Assembly (NCBI RefSeq): GCF_008014645.1
Contig: NZ_VOWY01000007.1
Coordinates: 1 to 64,000, forward strand
Length of the DNA stretch: 64,000 nt
Origin: Collinsella sp. BA40
GTDB taxonomy: Bacteria > Actinomycetota > Coriobacteriia > Coriobacteriales > Coriobacteriaceae
Direction: 5' to 3'
Shown piece by piece: positions 52,137-62,800 of this stretch (its first letter is position 1; each line of letters begins with the position of its first letter). The translations under genes and the position numbers were made by a program. The notes under the pieces are model-generated. The model searched no databases, was not told the origin of the DNA, and worked only from the letters and a program-made list of their open reading frames with translations.

Positions 52137-53564
52137 ATGAATGCAGATTTGATGTGCCGCATCGATGCGTACGTCGACGAGGTGTGGGAGGACGTTGTTG
52201 CCGATATCGCTCGCCTGGTGAGCTTCCCGTCGCTCGCAAACGCCGATGCGGCCCGCCCGGGCGCTCCCTTCGGCGCGCCCGTTCGCGGTGCCCTGGATGC
52301 TGCGCTGGGCATTGCCGAGCGCCTGGGCTACGAGGTGAGCGATGACGACGGCTACATGGGCATAGCGGATATTCCCGGCGAGCGCCCCGAGCAGATTGCC
52401 ACGATCGCGCATGTCGACGTTGTTCCCGCGGGCCCCGGCTGGGTCACGGACCCCTTCACCATGGTGCGCCGCGAGGGCTGGCTGCTCGGTCGCGGCGTTA
52501 TCGACGACAAGGGTCCCGCGGTGCTGTCGCTCTATGCCGGCGCCTTCCTGAAGCGCGAGGGCATCGTTGCGCGCTATACCTTCCGCGCGCTGCTGGGATG
52601 CGACGAGGAGGTGGGTATGACCGATGTCCACCATTACCTCGATCGCCATGACCACCCGCTGTTCCTCTTCACGCCCGATGCGGAGTTTCCGGTCTGCAAT
52701 GCCGAGAAGGGCTGCTTCGGTGCCACGTTCACCACGGCGGCCGTACCCGGCGGCCTGATCCGCTCGTGGAGCGGAGCCGAGGCCACCAATGCTATTCCGG
52801 GCGAATCGGTCCTGGAACTCAACCTCGATGCCTCCGTGCTCCCCGCGCCGATGGCGAACGCCGACCGCATCTCGATCGAGCCGGTTGCCGAGGGCGTCAG
52901 CCGCATCGTCGCGCATGGCATCGGAGGCCATGCCTCGCTGCCCGAGGGAACGGTGAACGCCATCGCGCTCATCGTGGGCTACCTGCGCGAGAGCGGCGTG
53001 CTGGGGGATGGCGCGGCGCCCGTGCTCGACCTGCTGGCGAGCATCCACGCGGATACCGCGGGAGCGGGCATCGGCATCGCATCGGAGAGCGCGGCGTTCG
53101 GTCCGCTCACCTGCAACGCGGGCACCATCCGCCTGGTGGATGGCGACCGCCTGGAGCAGACGATCGACGTCCGCTTCCCCGATAGCATCACCGAGGCCGA
53201 TCTGGTTTCGGCGTGCGAGGCGCTTGCCGGCCGATTCGGCGCCTCCGTCGAGGTGAGCCGCGCGAAGCCCCCGTTCTCGGTCGATGCCTCCTCTCCGCAG
53301 GTCCAGACCCTGATCGATATCTACAACGACACCACTGGTCGTGATGCGAAGCCGTTCGCGATGGGCGGCGGCACGTATGCGCGCAACTTCAAGAGCGCCG
53401 TATCCTTCGGTCCCGAGGACAACGCACTGGAGCTGCCGGCGTGGGCGGGCACCATGCACGGTCCCAACGAGGCGGCCAAGGAGGACTTGCTCCGCGAGGC
53501 GCTCAAGATGTACATCCGCGCGATCTTGGAGCTCATGGAGCTCGAGTACGACGAGGCCCGATAG
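52137..53564 (+). CDS. PepV-type M20 dipeptidase
   Basis: A 475-residue cytosolic metallopeptidase of family M20, closest to PepV/Sapep. Zinc-site segments are in order: AHVDVVPAG, the bridging aspartate in RGVIDDKGP, the catalytic glutamates in CDEEVGM, aspartate in TPDAEFP and the C-terminal HGPNEAA. The lid domain lies between about 190 and 360. It cleaves dipeptides for amino-acid use. GAGG lies six bases before the ATG. A terminator follows. Confidence 0.92.
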   Translation: MNADLMCRIDAYVDEVWEDVVADIARLVSFPSLANADAARPGAPFGAPVRGALDAALGIAERLGYEVSDDDGYMGIADIPGERPEQIATIAHVDVVPAGPGWVTDPFTMVRREGWLLGRGVIDDKGPAVLSLYAGAFLKREGIVARYTFRALLGCDEEVGMTDVHHYLDRHDHPLFLFTPDAEFPVCNAEKGCFGATFTTAAVPGGLIRSWSGAEATNAIPGESVLELNLDASVLPAPMANADRISIEPVAEGVSRIVAHGIGGHASLPEGTVNAIALIVGYLRESGVLGDGAAPVLDLLASIHADTAGAGIGIASESAAFGPLTCNAGTIRLVDGDRLEQTIDVRFPDSITEADLVSACEALAGRFGASVEVSRAKPPFSVDASSPQVQTLIDIYNDTTGRDAKPFAMGGGTYARNFKSAVSFGPEDNALELPAWAGTMHGPNEAAKEDLLREALKMYIRAILELMELEYDEAR

Positions 53565-53605
53565 CGCGCGACCACGTGTTGCCGATCGGTTTCCAGCACG
53601 GTTTC

Positions 53606-53641
53606 GGCCGCGACTCCCGTACGGGGGCCGCGGCTTTTTTG
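53606..53641 (+). terminator. Terminator after the PepV-type gene
   Basis: GCCGCG...CCC pairs with GGG...CGCGGC around GTAC, followed by TTTTTT. Confidence 0.88.
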
Positions 53642-53668
53642 TAAGCCGTAACCTGCACGGACGATGCA

Positions 53669-53710
53669 ATGTAAGCGACATGTAAATACAGCGCATGAGA
53701 TGGGTAATGA
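53669..53710 (+). promoter_or_regulatory. Putative Pho-type promoter of the pst operon
   Basis: ATGTAAGCGAC and ATGTAAATACA form an 11-base direct repeat (53669-53690), the helical spacing bound by OmpR/PhoP-type regulators. The second half doubles as a -35 (TGTAAA), with TAATGA (53705-53710) 18 bases on as -10. Phosphate-starvation control of pst operons is well known; the site itself is inferred. Confidence 0.45.
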
Positions 53711-53858
53711 TTGGTCAAATGCAAGTAATGGCCTGCGGGCGCGCGGTTTTCCTCCGCGAACGAGCTCTATCGTACTGATTCGTAGAGCACACAGGCGGCA
53801 ACGGGCTGCCGATGCTTCACGAATGCGCATTGCGCCGTTCATTCTCGGAAGGAGAACC

Positions 53859-54788
53859 ATGTTCGAATACAACTGCTCCCGTCGTCAGTTCCTCGGTCTT
53901 GCGGGCGGCGTCGCCGCCGTTGCCGGCCTCGGTCTCGCTGGTTGCGGCAATTCCGCTGCTCCTGCAGAGGGTTCCGCCGATGCCGCCTCCACCCTTGCCG
54001 GCGAGGTGACCTACGACGGCGCCTCCTCGTTCCAGGCGCTCGTCGAGGCTGCTGCGGAGAAGTTCATGGACCAGAACCCGGATGTGTCCGTCTCCGGCTC
54101 CGGTAACGGCTCGGGCACCGGCCTTACCGCCGTCGCCGCCGGCACCGTCACCATCGGCAACTCCGACGTCTTCGCCGAGGAGAAGCTCGAGGCGGCCGAC
54201 GCCGAGAAGCTCGTCGACCATGAGGTCGCCGTCGTGGGCATGGGCCCGGTCGTTTCCAAGAACGTGACCGTTGACGATCTGACCCTCGAGCAGCTCAAGG
54301 GCATCTTCTCCGGCGCCATCACCAACTGGTCCGAGGTCGGTGGCGAGGACGCCAAGATCGTCGTCCTCAACCGCAAGGCCGGCTCCGGCACCCGCGCCAC
54401 CTTCGAGGCCGCCGTCTTCGCGGGCGAGGAGAACACCTTCAAGGGTGACGCCGAGCTCGACAAGTCCGGCGACGTCCAGACCCAGATCGCCGCTACCGAC
54501 AACGCGATCTCCTATCTCGACTTCTCCCACTTCGATGACACCAAGTTCAACGCCATCAAGGTCGGCGGCGTCGAGCCCAAGAGCGAGAACGTCTTCGACA
54601 ACTCCTTCCCCATCTGGGCGACCGAGCACATGTATTGCGCCAAGGACGCCGACGAGGCCACCAAGGCCTTCCTGGAGTTCATGCTGTCCTCCGACGTCCA
54701 GGAGTCCCTCGTCGAGGAGCAGGGCTTCATCCCCGTCTCCGAGATGAAGGTCAAGAAGGACGCTTCCGGCAAGGTCTCCAACCTGTAA
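53859..54788 (+). CDS. pstS: Phosphate ABC transporter substrate-binding lipoprotein PstS
   Basis: It captures inorganic phosphate outside the membrane. The 309-residue protein has a signal with CSRRQFLGL (R8-R9, Tat-type) and lipobox LAGC (C29), so it is probably a Tat-exported lipoprotein. Mature segments typical of PstS are VSGSGNGSGTGL, LKGIFSGAITNW and the phosphate-site NRKAGSGTRATF. GGAAGGAG precedes the ATG. First gene of pstSCAB. Confidence 0.95.
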   Translation: MFEYNCSRRQFLGLAGGVAAVAGLGLAGCGNSAAPAEGSADAASTLAGEVTYDGASSFQALVEAAAEKFMDQNPDVSVSGSGNGSGTGLTAVAAGTVTIGNSDVFAEEKLEAADAEKLVDHEVAVVGMGPVVSKNVTVDDLTLEQLKGIFSGAITNWSEVGGEDAKIVVLNRKAGSGTRATFEAAVFAGEENTFKGDAELDKSGDVQTQIAATDNAISYLDFSHFDDTKFNAIKVGGVEPKSENVFDNSFPIWATEHMYCAKDADEATKAFLEFMLSSDVQESLVEEQGFIPVSEMKVKKDASGKVSNL

Positions 54789-54829
54789 CGAAGTAAATAG
54801 GTAGCCCTAAGGACTAGAAGGGGTGCGCA

Positions 54830-55735
54830 ATGGCTTCGCATTTGCCAAAGCGCGACCTTGAAAAAGTGGGCATGGGTGTCACGGGCGCGTGCGTCGTGCT
54901 CGTGACACTCGTTGTGTGTGCCCTCATTTTCATGGTTGCACAAAAAGGTCTGTCATCGTTCTTCAAGGACGGCGTGGACGTGGTCGGTTTCTTCACCGGT
55001 ACCGCGTGGGACCTCCACAACACCGATGCGAACGGCATGCCGTTCACCGGTGCGCTTCCGTTGATCGTGACGTCGTTCGCGGTGATGGTGCTCTCGACCG
55101 CCATCGCCCTTCCAATCGCCATCGGCTCCGCGATCTTTGCCGTCGAGATCCAGCCCAAGTTCGGGCAGAAGGTGTTCCAGCCGCTCATCGAGCTGCTGGT
55201 GGGCATCCCCTCGGTCGTCTTCGGCCTGATCGGCTTCTACGTGATCGTGGGCGCCATGAAGGCGATCTTCCATGTGCCCACGGGTCTGGGCATCCTTCCC
55301 GGCTCCCTGGTGCTGGCCATCATGATTCTGCCGACCATCACCACGCTGGCTATCGATGCGCTGCGCGCCGTTCCCGATAGCTACCGTCAGGGTTCCCTGG
55401 CGCTGGGTTATACCCGTTGGCAGACGATCTGGCACGTGGTGCTGCGCTCCGCGGCTCCGTCGCTCATGACGGCCGTTATCTTGGGCATGACCCGCGCCTT
55501 CGGCGAGACGTTGGCGGTCCGCATGGTTATCGGCGGTATCGAGACCATGCCGAACGGACTGCTTGATGCGGCGTCGACCATCACCACGACGCTCACCACC
55601 TCCATGGCGGTCTATGCCGACGGCTCGGTGCAGAACGACGTGCTGTGGTCGCTGGCCCTGATGCTCATGGGCATGTCCCTCATCTTCATCCTCATCATCC
55701 ATCTGATCGGCAAGAAGGGGGGCGACCGAGCGTGA
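54830..55735 (+). CDS. pstC: Phosphate ABC transporter permease PstC
   Basis: A 301-residue membrane protein with six predicted spans and the permease loop ALGYTRWQTIWHVVL, plus AFGETLAVRMVIGG near the C-terminus. It pairs with PstA in the membrane. It lies 41 bases after pstS, and its stop overlaps the pstA start (GTGA). Confidence 0.96.
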   Translation: MASHLPKRDLEKVGMGVTGACVVLVTLVVCALIFMVAQKGLSSFFKDGVDVVGFFTGTAWDLHNTDANGMPFTGALPLIVTSFAVMVLSTAIALPIAIGSAIFAVEIQPKFGQKVFQPLIELLVGIPSVVFGLIGFYVIVGAMKAIFHVPTGLGILPGSLVLAIMILPTITTLAIDALRAVPDSYRQGSLALGYTRWQTIWHVVLRSAAPSLMTAVILGMTRAFGETLAVRMVIGGIETMPNGLLDAASTITTTLTTSMAVYADGSVQNDVLWSLALMLMGMSLIFILIIHLIGKKGGDRA

Positions 55736-56703
55736 GTAGCATCGAAGCGAGCCAGACGGCTCAAGCCGCCTCGCTGCAGACCGCTGCGGCAGAGGCGAGG
55801 CGCGCGAAGCATATCGAGCGCGCCGGCGCCCAGGACCGTATCGCCACCTTCGTGCTCACGGCCATCGTCGCCTTCGTGATGCTGCTGGTCGTGTCCATGG
55901 TCGCCTACATCTTGTACCAGGGAATCGGCATGCTGTTCCACCCCGGGTTCCTCACCGAGGCCTCCCGCGCCAACGGCACGCAGGGCGGCGTCGCCTACCA
56001 GCTGTTCGATTCGTTCTACATGCTGTTCCTCACCTTGGTCATCTCGGTGCCCATCAGCTTGGGCGGCGCGGTGTTCCTGGTCGAGTACGCGCCCGACGGC
56101 CCGATCACCAAGATTGCGTCCACGGCCATCGAGACGCTCTCCTCGCTGCCGTCGATCGTCGTGGGTATGTTCGGCTTCCTGGTGTTTTCCGTGAACCTGG
56201 GCTGGAAGTACTCGATCATCTCCGGCGCGGTGGCGCTCACCATGTTCAACATTCCCATCTTGGTCCGCGTGATTCAGCAGGCGCTCGAGGATGTTCCCCA
56301 GTCGCAGCGCGACGCGTGCCTGGCCATGGGCCTCACGCGCTGGGAGGCCACCATCCACGTGCTCATCCCCGCGGCCATGCCCGCGATCGTGACGGGCATC
56401 GTCCTGTCGGCCGGTCGCGTGTTCGGCGAGGCCGCAGCCCTGTTGTTCACCTCCGGCATGTCCAGCCCGGTGCGCCTGAACTTCCTGTCCCTCAACTTCT
56501 CCAGCCCCACCTGCGCGTGGAACGTCTTCCGTCCCGGCGAGTCGCTGGCCGTGCACATCTATAAGATCTACGGCGAGGGCAGCCCCCAGGCGCAGGAGAT
56601 CGTATGGGGAACCGCGGCCTTGCTGATGGTGTGCGTTCTGATGTTCAATATCGCTGCCCGCGTGGTGGGCAAGATGCTTGCGAAGAGGATGACGGCCGAA
56701 TGA
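55732..56703 (+). CDS. pstA: Phosphate ABC transporter permease PstA
   Basis: A 323-residue membrane protein with six spans and the permease loop [20 protein letters not shown] in its C-terminal half, followed by [13 protein letters not shown]. The first 40 residues form a hydrophilic extension. It starts with GTG overlapping the pstC stop by four bases and overlaps pstB by four bases, so translation of the three is coupled. Confidence 0.96.
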   Translation: MSSIEASQTAQAASLQTAAAEARRAKHIERAGAQDRIATFVLTAIVAFVMLLVVSMVAYILYQGIGMLFHPGFLTEASRANGTQGGVAYQLFDSFYMLFLTLVISVPISLGGAVFLVEYAPDGPITKIASTAIETLSSLPSIVVGMFGFLVFSVNLGWKYSIISGAVALTMFNIPILVRVIQQALEDVPQSQRDACLAMGLTRWEATIHVLIPAAMPAIVTGIVLSAGRVFGEAAALLFTSGMSSPVRLNFLSLNFSSPTCAWNVFRPGESLAVHIYKIYGEGSPQAQEIVWGTAALLMVCVLMFNIAARVVGKMLAKRMTAE

Positions 56704-57539
56704 GTAACGAAACCGAAAGCTTCATGAGCAGCGTGGCCACCAGCGAGCGCACGGGCAAGGCGTCGCGCGGCCATGCGACCTCGGGCGAGGTGGCGATCTC
56801 CACCAACGACGTGAACGTGTACTACGGCGACCACCACGCCTTGCACGGCACGAGCCTCGACTTCCACAAGGGCGAGATCACGGCGCTCATCGGCCCGTCC
56901 GGATGCGGAAAATCGACCTTCCTGCGCAGCCTCAACCTCATGAACCGCGAGATCCGCGGCTGCCGCGTGACCGGCGAGATCATGTACCAGGGCCGCAACA
57001 TCAATACGCCCAAGGAGAACCTCTACGAGCTGCGCCGCTCCATCGGCATGGTGTTCCAGCAGCCCAACCCCTTCCGCAAGTCGATCTACGAGAACATCGT
57101 GTTCGCTCCCAAGCGCCATGGCGTGACCGGCAAGGCCGAACTCGACCAGCTGGTTGAGGAGAGCCTGCGCGGCGCGGCCCTATGGGACGAGGTGAAGGAT
57201 AAGCTCGACAAGAGCGCCTTCGCGCTTTCCGGCGGGCAGCAGCAGCGCCTCTGCATCGCGCGCACGCTCGCCCTCAAGCCCGATGTCATCCTGTTCGACG
57301 AGCCGTGCTCAGCGCTCGATCCCATTTCCACGCTGGCTATCGAGGACCTGATGAATACCCTGGCGGAGGAGCGCGCCATCATCATCGTGACGCACAGCAT
57401 GGAGCAGGCCTCCCGCGTGTCCAATCGAACCGCCTTCTTCTATATGGGCGATATGGTCGAATACGGCGAGACCGAGCAGATCTTCACGCGTCCGACCGAC
57501 CAGCGCCTGAATGACTACCTCACCGGAGCGTTCTCCTAG
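56700..57539 (+). CDS. pstB: Phosphate ABC transporter ATP-binding protein PstB
   Basis: A 279-residue ATPase with Walker [11 protein letters not shown]-loop VFQQPNPF, signature [18 protein letters not shown], Walker [14 protein letters not shown] and the phosphate-family element FRKSIYENI. About 30 extra N-terminal residues precede the domain. phoU, usually next in such operons, is absent here. Confidence 0.97.
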   Translation: MSNETESFMSSVATSERTGKASRGHATSGEVAISTNDVNVYYGDHHALHGTSLDFHKGEITALIGPSGCGKSTFLRSLNLMNREIRGCRVTGEIMYQGRNINTPKENLYELRRSIGMVFQQPNPFRKSIYENIVFAPKRHGVTGKAELDQLVEESLRGAALWDEVKDKLDKSAFALSGGQQQRLCIARTLALKPDVILFDEPCSALDPISTLAIEDLMNTLAEERAIIIVTHSMEQASRVSNRTAFFYMGDMVEYGETEQIFTRPTDQRLNDYLTGAFS

Positions 57540-57607
57540 TCCGGAACGCTTCATAACCCGTCGCATGGTTTTCTTGCTACCTGTTCGCCATGCGATGCGG
57601 CCGCTTA

Positions 57608-57648
57608 GCATGCGCGGTGCCCCGGGATTGGCGGGGTGCCGCGCATGC
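57608..57648 (+). terminator. Terminator of the pst operon
   Basis: GCATGCGCGGTGCCCCG pairs (two G-T wobbles) with CGGGGTGCCGCGCATGC around GGATTGG; GCGTTT follows, so the T-tail is weak. Confidence 0.65.
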
Positions 57649-57805
57649 GCGTTTCCGGGCGAGTCGGGTGCGCGCCGCGGTTGGCGCGCCGCGTCATCGC
57701 GCTCCCGTGCGGACGGGAAGGGTAAAAGCCGGTGCCGCGGATGCGCCGGGCGGTCGCGTGCTAGGATGAAGGGCTGTGAGAAAGATACGCGGCAAGGAGC
57801 ATGCG

Positions 57806-59629
57806 ATGGCCATTCTGTTGGGTTGCGATAGCGTGGGGCTCGAGTTCCCCACGAAGCACATCTTCGATTCCGTGACGCTCGGCGTGAACGAGGGCGACCG
57901 CATCGGCATCGTGGGCAAGAACGGCGACGGCAAGTCGACGCTGCTTTCGGTGCTGGCCGGCGCCATCGAGCCCGATGACGGGCGCGTGACCCATCGTCGC
58001 GACGTAACCGTGGGCATGCTGGGCCAGCGCGACCGCCTGGACGATGCCGACACCGTGCATCGCGCCGTGGTGGGCGATGTTCCGGAGTATGAATGGGCTG
58101 CGTCGCCGCGCGTCCGCCAGGTGCTCGACGGCTTGATCGCCGACGTGCCCTGGGAGGGCCTGGTGGGCGAGCTGTCGGGCGGCCAGCGCCGACGCGTCGA
58201 CCTCGCGCGCCTGCTCATCGGCGACTACGACGTCCTCATGCTCGACGAGCCCACGAACCATCTGGATATGCGGACCATCAGCTGGCTTGCCGCCCATCTC
58301 AAGGAGCGTTGGGCCGCCAACGCGGGCGCCCTGCTGGTGGTCACGCACGACCGCTGGTTCCTCGACGAGGTCTGCACCTCCATGTGGGAGGTGCACGACG
58401 GGCGCGTCGACCCCTTCGAGGGCGGCTACTCCGCCTACATCCTCCAGCGCGTCGAGCGCGACCGCATGGCCGCCGTGACCGAGGAGCGCCGCCGCAACAT
58501 GGCGCGCAAGGAGCTCGCCTGGCTCTCGCGCGGCGCGCAGGCGCGCAGCACCAAGCCCAAGTTCCGCGTGGAAGCCGCTCGCGAGCTCATCGCCGACGTG
58601 CCCCCGGTGCGCGATGAGCTGGAGCTCAAGCGCCTCGCCGTGAGCCGCCTGGGCAAGCAGGTCATCGACGTCGTCGATGTTGACGCGGGCTACGCAGGGG
58701 AGGACGGCGGGCAGGGCAAGACGGTGCTCTCGGATGTTACCTGGCTGATCGGCGCGGGCGACCGCTACGGGCTGCTGGGCGAGAACGGTGCCGGCAAGTC
58801 CACGCTGCTCCAGGTGATACAGGGCAAGATCGCGCCCGTCCGCGGCCGTGTGAAGATCGGCGCCACGGTGAAGTTCGGCGTGCTCTCCCAGCAGCTCGAC
58901 GAGCTCGCGCCCCATATGAACGATACGATCCGCGAGGTCCTCAAGACCTGCAAGCACCACTACGTCATCGATGGCAAGGAAACGAGCCCCGAGAAGCTCT
59001 GCGAGCGGCTGGGCTTCACCACGCAGCAGATGTGGAGCCGCATCTGCGACCTTTCCGGCGGCCAGCGCCGTCGTCTGTCGCTGCTGCTCACGATTCTCTC
59101 CGAGCCCAACGTGCTCATCCTGGACGAGCCCGGCAACGACCTCGATACCGATATGCTGGCCATCGTCGAGGACTTGCTGGATGGGTGGCCCGGTACGCTC
59201 ATCCTGGTGACGCACGACCGCTACCTCATGGAGCGCGTGACCGACCAGCAGTGGGCGATCATCGACGGCGAGTTCCGCCATGTCCCGGGCGGCGTGGACC
59301 AGTATCTGCAGCTGGTCGTCCGCGACGAATCCAAGGGGGTCCGTCCGCAGGCCCCCGGATTCGACGCTCCTGCACCCGCCGCCTCGACGGAGAGGTCCGG
59401 CATGTCGAACGCCGAGCGCCAGAAGCTGAAGAAGGAGGTCGCGTCGCTGGAGCGCAAGATGGACTCGCGCCGGACTAAGATCGAGCAGCTCGAGCAGGGG
59501 ATGTTCGATATCGACCCCACCGACTTCGAGGCGCTGACGGCGCAGCAGGAGGCGATAGCCGCCGCGCGCGACGAACTCGACGAGCTCGAGATGGCCTGGC
59601 TCGAGGCGAGCGATCGACTGGAGGGATAG
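57806..59629 (+). CDS. ABC-F family ATPase (Uup-like)
   Basis: A 607-residue soluble protein with two ATP-binding cassettes and no membrane segment. Cassette 1 has GKNGDGKST, LSGGQRRRVDLARLL and LMLDEPTNHLD; cassette 2 has GENGAGKST, LSGGQRRRLSLLLTI and LILDEPGNDLD. A linker of about 80 residues joins them, and a C-terminal coiled coil (about 525-607) is typical of Uup-type members. ABC-F proteins act on the ribosome or, for Uup, in DNA/ribosome quality control. The ATG at 57806 follows AAGGAG. Confidence 0.93.
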   Translation: MAILLGCDSVGLEFPTKHIFDSVTLGVNEGDRIGIVGKNGDGKSTLLSVLAGAIEPDDGRVTHRRDVTVGMLGQRDRLDDADTVHRAVVGDVPEYEWAASPRVRQVLDGLIADVPWEGLVGELSGGQRRRVDLARLLIGDYDVLMLDEPTNHLDMRTISWLAAHLKERWAANAGALLVVTHDRWFLDEVCTSMWEVHDGRVDPFEGGYSAYILQRVERDRMAAVTEERRRNMARKELAWLSRGAQARSTKPKFRVEAARELIADVPPVRDELELKRLAVSRLGKQVIDVVDVDAGYAGEDGGQGKTVLSDVTWLIGAGDRYGLLGENGAGKSTLLQVIQGKIAPVRGRVKIGATVKFGVLSQQLDELAPHMNDTIREVLKTCKHHYVIDGKETSPEKLCERLGFTTQQMWSRICDLSGGQRRRLSLLLTILSEPNVLILDEPGNDLDTDMLAIVEDLLDGWPGTLILVTHDRYLMERVTDQQWAIIDGEFRHVPGGVDQYLQLVVRDESKGVRPQAPGFDAPAPAASTERSGMSNAERQKLKKEVASLERKMDSRRTKIEQLEQGMFDIDPTDFEALTAQQEAIAAARDELDELEMAWLEASDRLEG

Positions 59630-59817
59630 GGGCTTTTCGTCCGGCGCCGCCGCGCCGCGGGTGATCCGCCATCTTGAAACTGTTGCGCGCCCATCGTGAT
59701 GAGCGCATCGATTCTGGGTACGAGAAGCTCATGAAAGCAGCGAGGCGCGAAGCCGCCGCTTCGGGATGGAGCCCGAAGCCCGGCCGCGCCTTTCGTTCAC
59801 GTAGTGGATGGGATCCT

Positions 59818-62800
59818 ATGATCGAGATTCGCGATATCACCAAGACCTATACGACGGGCGACCTGGTCCAGCGCGCGCTGGACGGCGTGTCCGTGACGTT
59901 TCGCGAGAACGAGTTCGTGGCGGTGCTGGGGCCGTCGGGTTCGGGCAAGACCACGTTCCTCAACATCCTCGGCGGGTTCGACCATGCCGACTCGGGCGAT
60001 ATCGTGGTGAACGGCGTCTCGACCCGCGACTATGGTGACGCCGAGTGGGACACCTACCGCAACCACCGCGTGGGCTTTATCTTCCAGAGCTACAACCTCA
60101 TCCCGCACCAGACGGTGCTCGCCAACGTCGAGCTCGCGCTCACGCTCGCCGGCGTCGACCGCGCGGAGCGAACGCGGCGCGCCACCGCCGCGTTGGAGCG
60201 CGTCGGGTTGGGGGCGCATGTGAACAAGCGGCCCTCGCAGCTCTCGGGAGGCCAGATGCAGCGCGTCGCCATCGCACGCGCGCTGGTGAACGACCCCGAG
60301 ATCGTACTGGCCGACGAGCCCACCGGCGCGCTCGACACCGAGACGGGCATCCAGGTGATGGACCTGCTCGCCGAGGTGGCGCGCGAGAGGCTCGTGATCA
60401 TGGTCACGCACAACCCGCAGCTCGCCGAGGACTACGCCACGCGTATCGTGCGCATCCAAGACGGTCGCATCGTGGGCGACACGGATCCCGTCGCGCCCGC
60501 CGAGCTTGAGGCCGCCCGCGCCGCCTCGGCCGAGAACCCGGACGAGGGGCCGGCCAAGCGCTCCTCGATGGGCCTGCTCACGGCGCTGTCGCTCTCCTTC
60601 AACAACCTCATGACCAAAAAGGGCCGCACCATCATGACGGCTTTCGCGGGCTCCATCGGCATCATGGGCATCGCGGCGATCCTCGCGCTCTCCAACGGCG
60701 TGAACGGCTACATCGCCAAGGTGGAGCAGGACACGCTGTCGAGCTACCCGCTCACCATCGCGCGGCAGAGCTACGACCTCACGAGCATGATGACCGGCGA
60801 CGCGGGCGCCGACGGGGACTCGGACGCGAGCGGGCCGGAGCCTTCCGACGGCGACGCGAAGGGGCGCTCGGGGGCGGACGGAAAGGTCGACCCCGGAAAG
60901 CCCATCCCCGTGTTCACGATGCTGTCCGATATGTTCGCCAGCGTGAAGTCCAACGACATGGCGAGCTTCAAGACCTTCCTGGACGAGGACGCGCGCGAGC
61001 TGGACGGCGAGGTCTCGGCCATCCAGTACGACTACGGGATCACGCCCCTCGTCTACCGCGCCGACGCGGCGGACGGCCCCGTCCGCCTGTCGCCCAACGC
61101 GCTGACCACGGCGATGACGGGAGGGGCCTCCAGCGGCGCGATGGCGGGCACCATGATGACGGGCGCGAGCGCGTTCACCGAGATGATCGATAACCCCAAG
61201 CTGCTCGACGAGCAGTACGACGTGGTGGCGGGCCGCTGGGCCAAGGCGGCGGACGAATGCGTGCTGGTGCTCTCGGCGCGCGGCAAGATCTCGGATTTCA
61301 CGCTCTACAGCATCGGCGCGCTGGACCCCGGCGAGCTGACCCGCATGGTGGAGGGCACGATGGGCGGCGCCGGCGCCGTGGACGTCCCGCCGGTCAAGGA
61401 GGGCTTCACCTACGACGACGCGCTTGGCACGAGCTTCAAGGTGCTGGCGGCATGCGACTCCTACCGCAAGAACCCCGAGACGGGCGGATGGACCAACATG
61501 TCCGACGACGCCGCCTTCATGGCGAAGCAGGTCGCGAACGGCCTGGACCTCAAGGTCGTGGGCGTGGTCAAGCCGAGTCCCACGGCCAAGTCAGCCGCGC
61601 TCTCGCAGGGGATCGCCTACACGCACGGGCTCACCGACGAGCTCATGGCGCGCGCCGCGAACTCCGAGATCGTGAAGCAGCAGCTCGCCGACCCCGCGGT
61701 GGACGTCTTCACCGGCAAGCCCTTCGCCACGCTGCAGGAGGAGGCCAAGCGCGGCGTCGACCTCGCGAGCCTCTTCACCGTGGACGAGGTGGGCCTGCGT
61801 CGCGCCTTCAAGGTCGATGCGTCCAAGCTCGGCGCGGGCCTCGACCTGTCCGGGTTCGACTTCGCGGGGGTCGACCTCGGCGGCATCGATATCGACGTGT
61901 CGGGCGCCCTGGATTCCGTTGACCTGTCCGAGGTCCTCGCGGGGGCTCCCATGCCGAATCTCGAGGGCATCCTCGGCGACCTGGAGAACGACCCCGTGCT
62001 TGATAAAGCTCAGCTCGAGCAGGTTTCCAAGCTGTCGGGCGAGTTCGTCCAGAGGTTTATCACCGCCTGGTTGCCCGCGCATGGCGAGGGTCTGCGCCCC
62101 GGCGCCCCCGATTTCGGCGAGAAGCTCGTAGGGCAGTTCCTCGCATACGCCAAGAGCGACGCTCCCGAGGGCGGCGCGGGCCTCCTCGAGCAGGTCGAGG
62201 CCGTCGCCGGCAAGCCCGTGGCCGATCGTTTGGATAAGATCGTGCGCGCCTACGTCCAAGACGACCTGGCGCCCTATATGACCACGGCCCTCAAGGGCGT
62301 GGCGGACCAGGTCTCGCGCCAGCTCGCCGACGCGATCGGCAGCCAGCTGCAGGCGGGGCTCGGCCGGGCCATGGCGGCTATGGCGCCGCAGCTCGGACAG
62401 CGCCTTGCCGCGTCCCTCCAGGGCGCCTTCTCGGTGGACGGCGCGGCCTTCGCCAGCGCGATCCATTTCAACATGGATGCCGAGGACCTGGCGTCGCTCA
62501 TGGCGAGCTACGCCAACGCGGGCAAGCTCACATACGAGAACAACCTGGCGACGCTGGGATACGCCGACGCCGCCGACCCCCAGGCCGTGAGCATCTACCC
62601 GGTCGACTTCCAGGCCAAGGACTCGATCTTGGGCGCTATCGACCGCTATAACGACGAGATGCGCGCCGCGGGCAAGGACGACCGGGTCATCGTGTACACG
62701 GACTACATGGGCGTGCTCATGGGCAGCGTGACCAGCATCGTCAACATGATCTCGCTCGTGCTCATCGCCTTCGTCAGCATCTCGCTCGTGGTGAGCTCCA

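Noticed and set aside
51864-53696. 610-codon minus-strand frame opposite the PepV-type gene
   Set aside because: Antisense to a complete M20 peptidase; no motif of its own.
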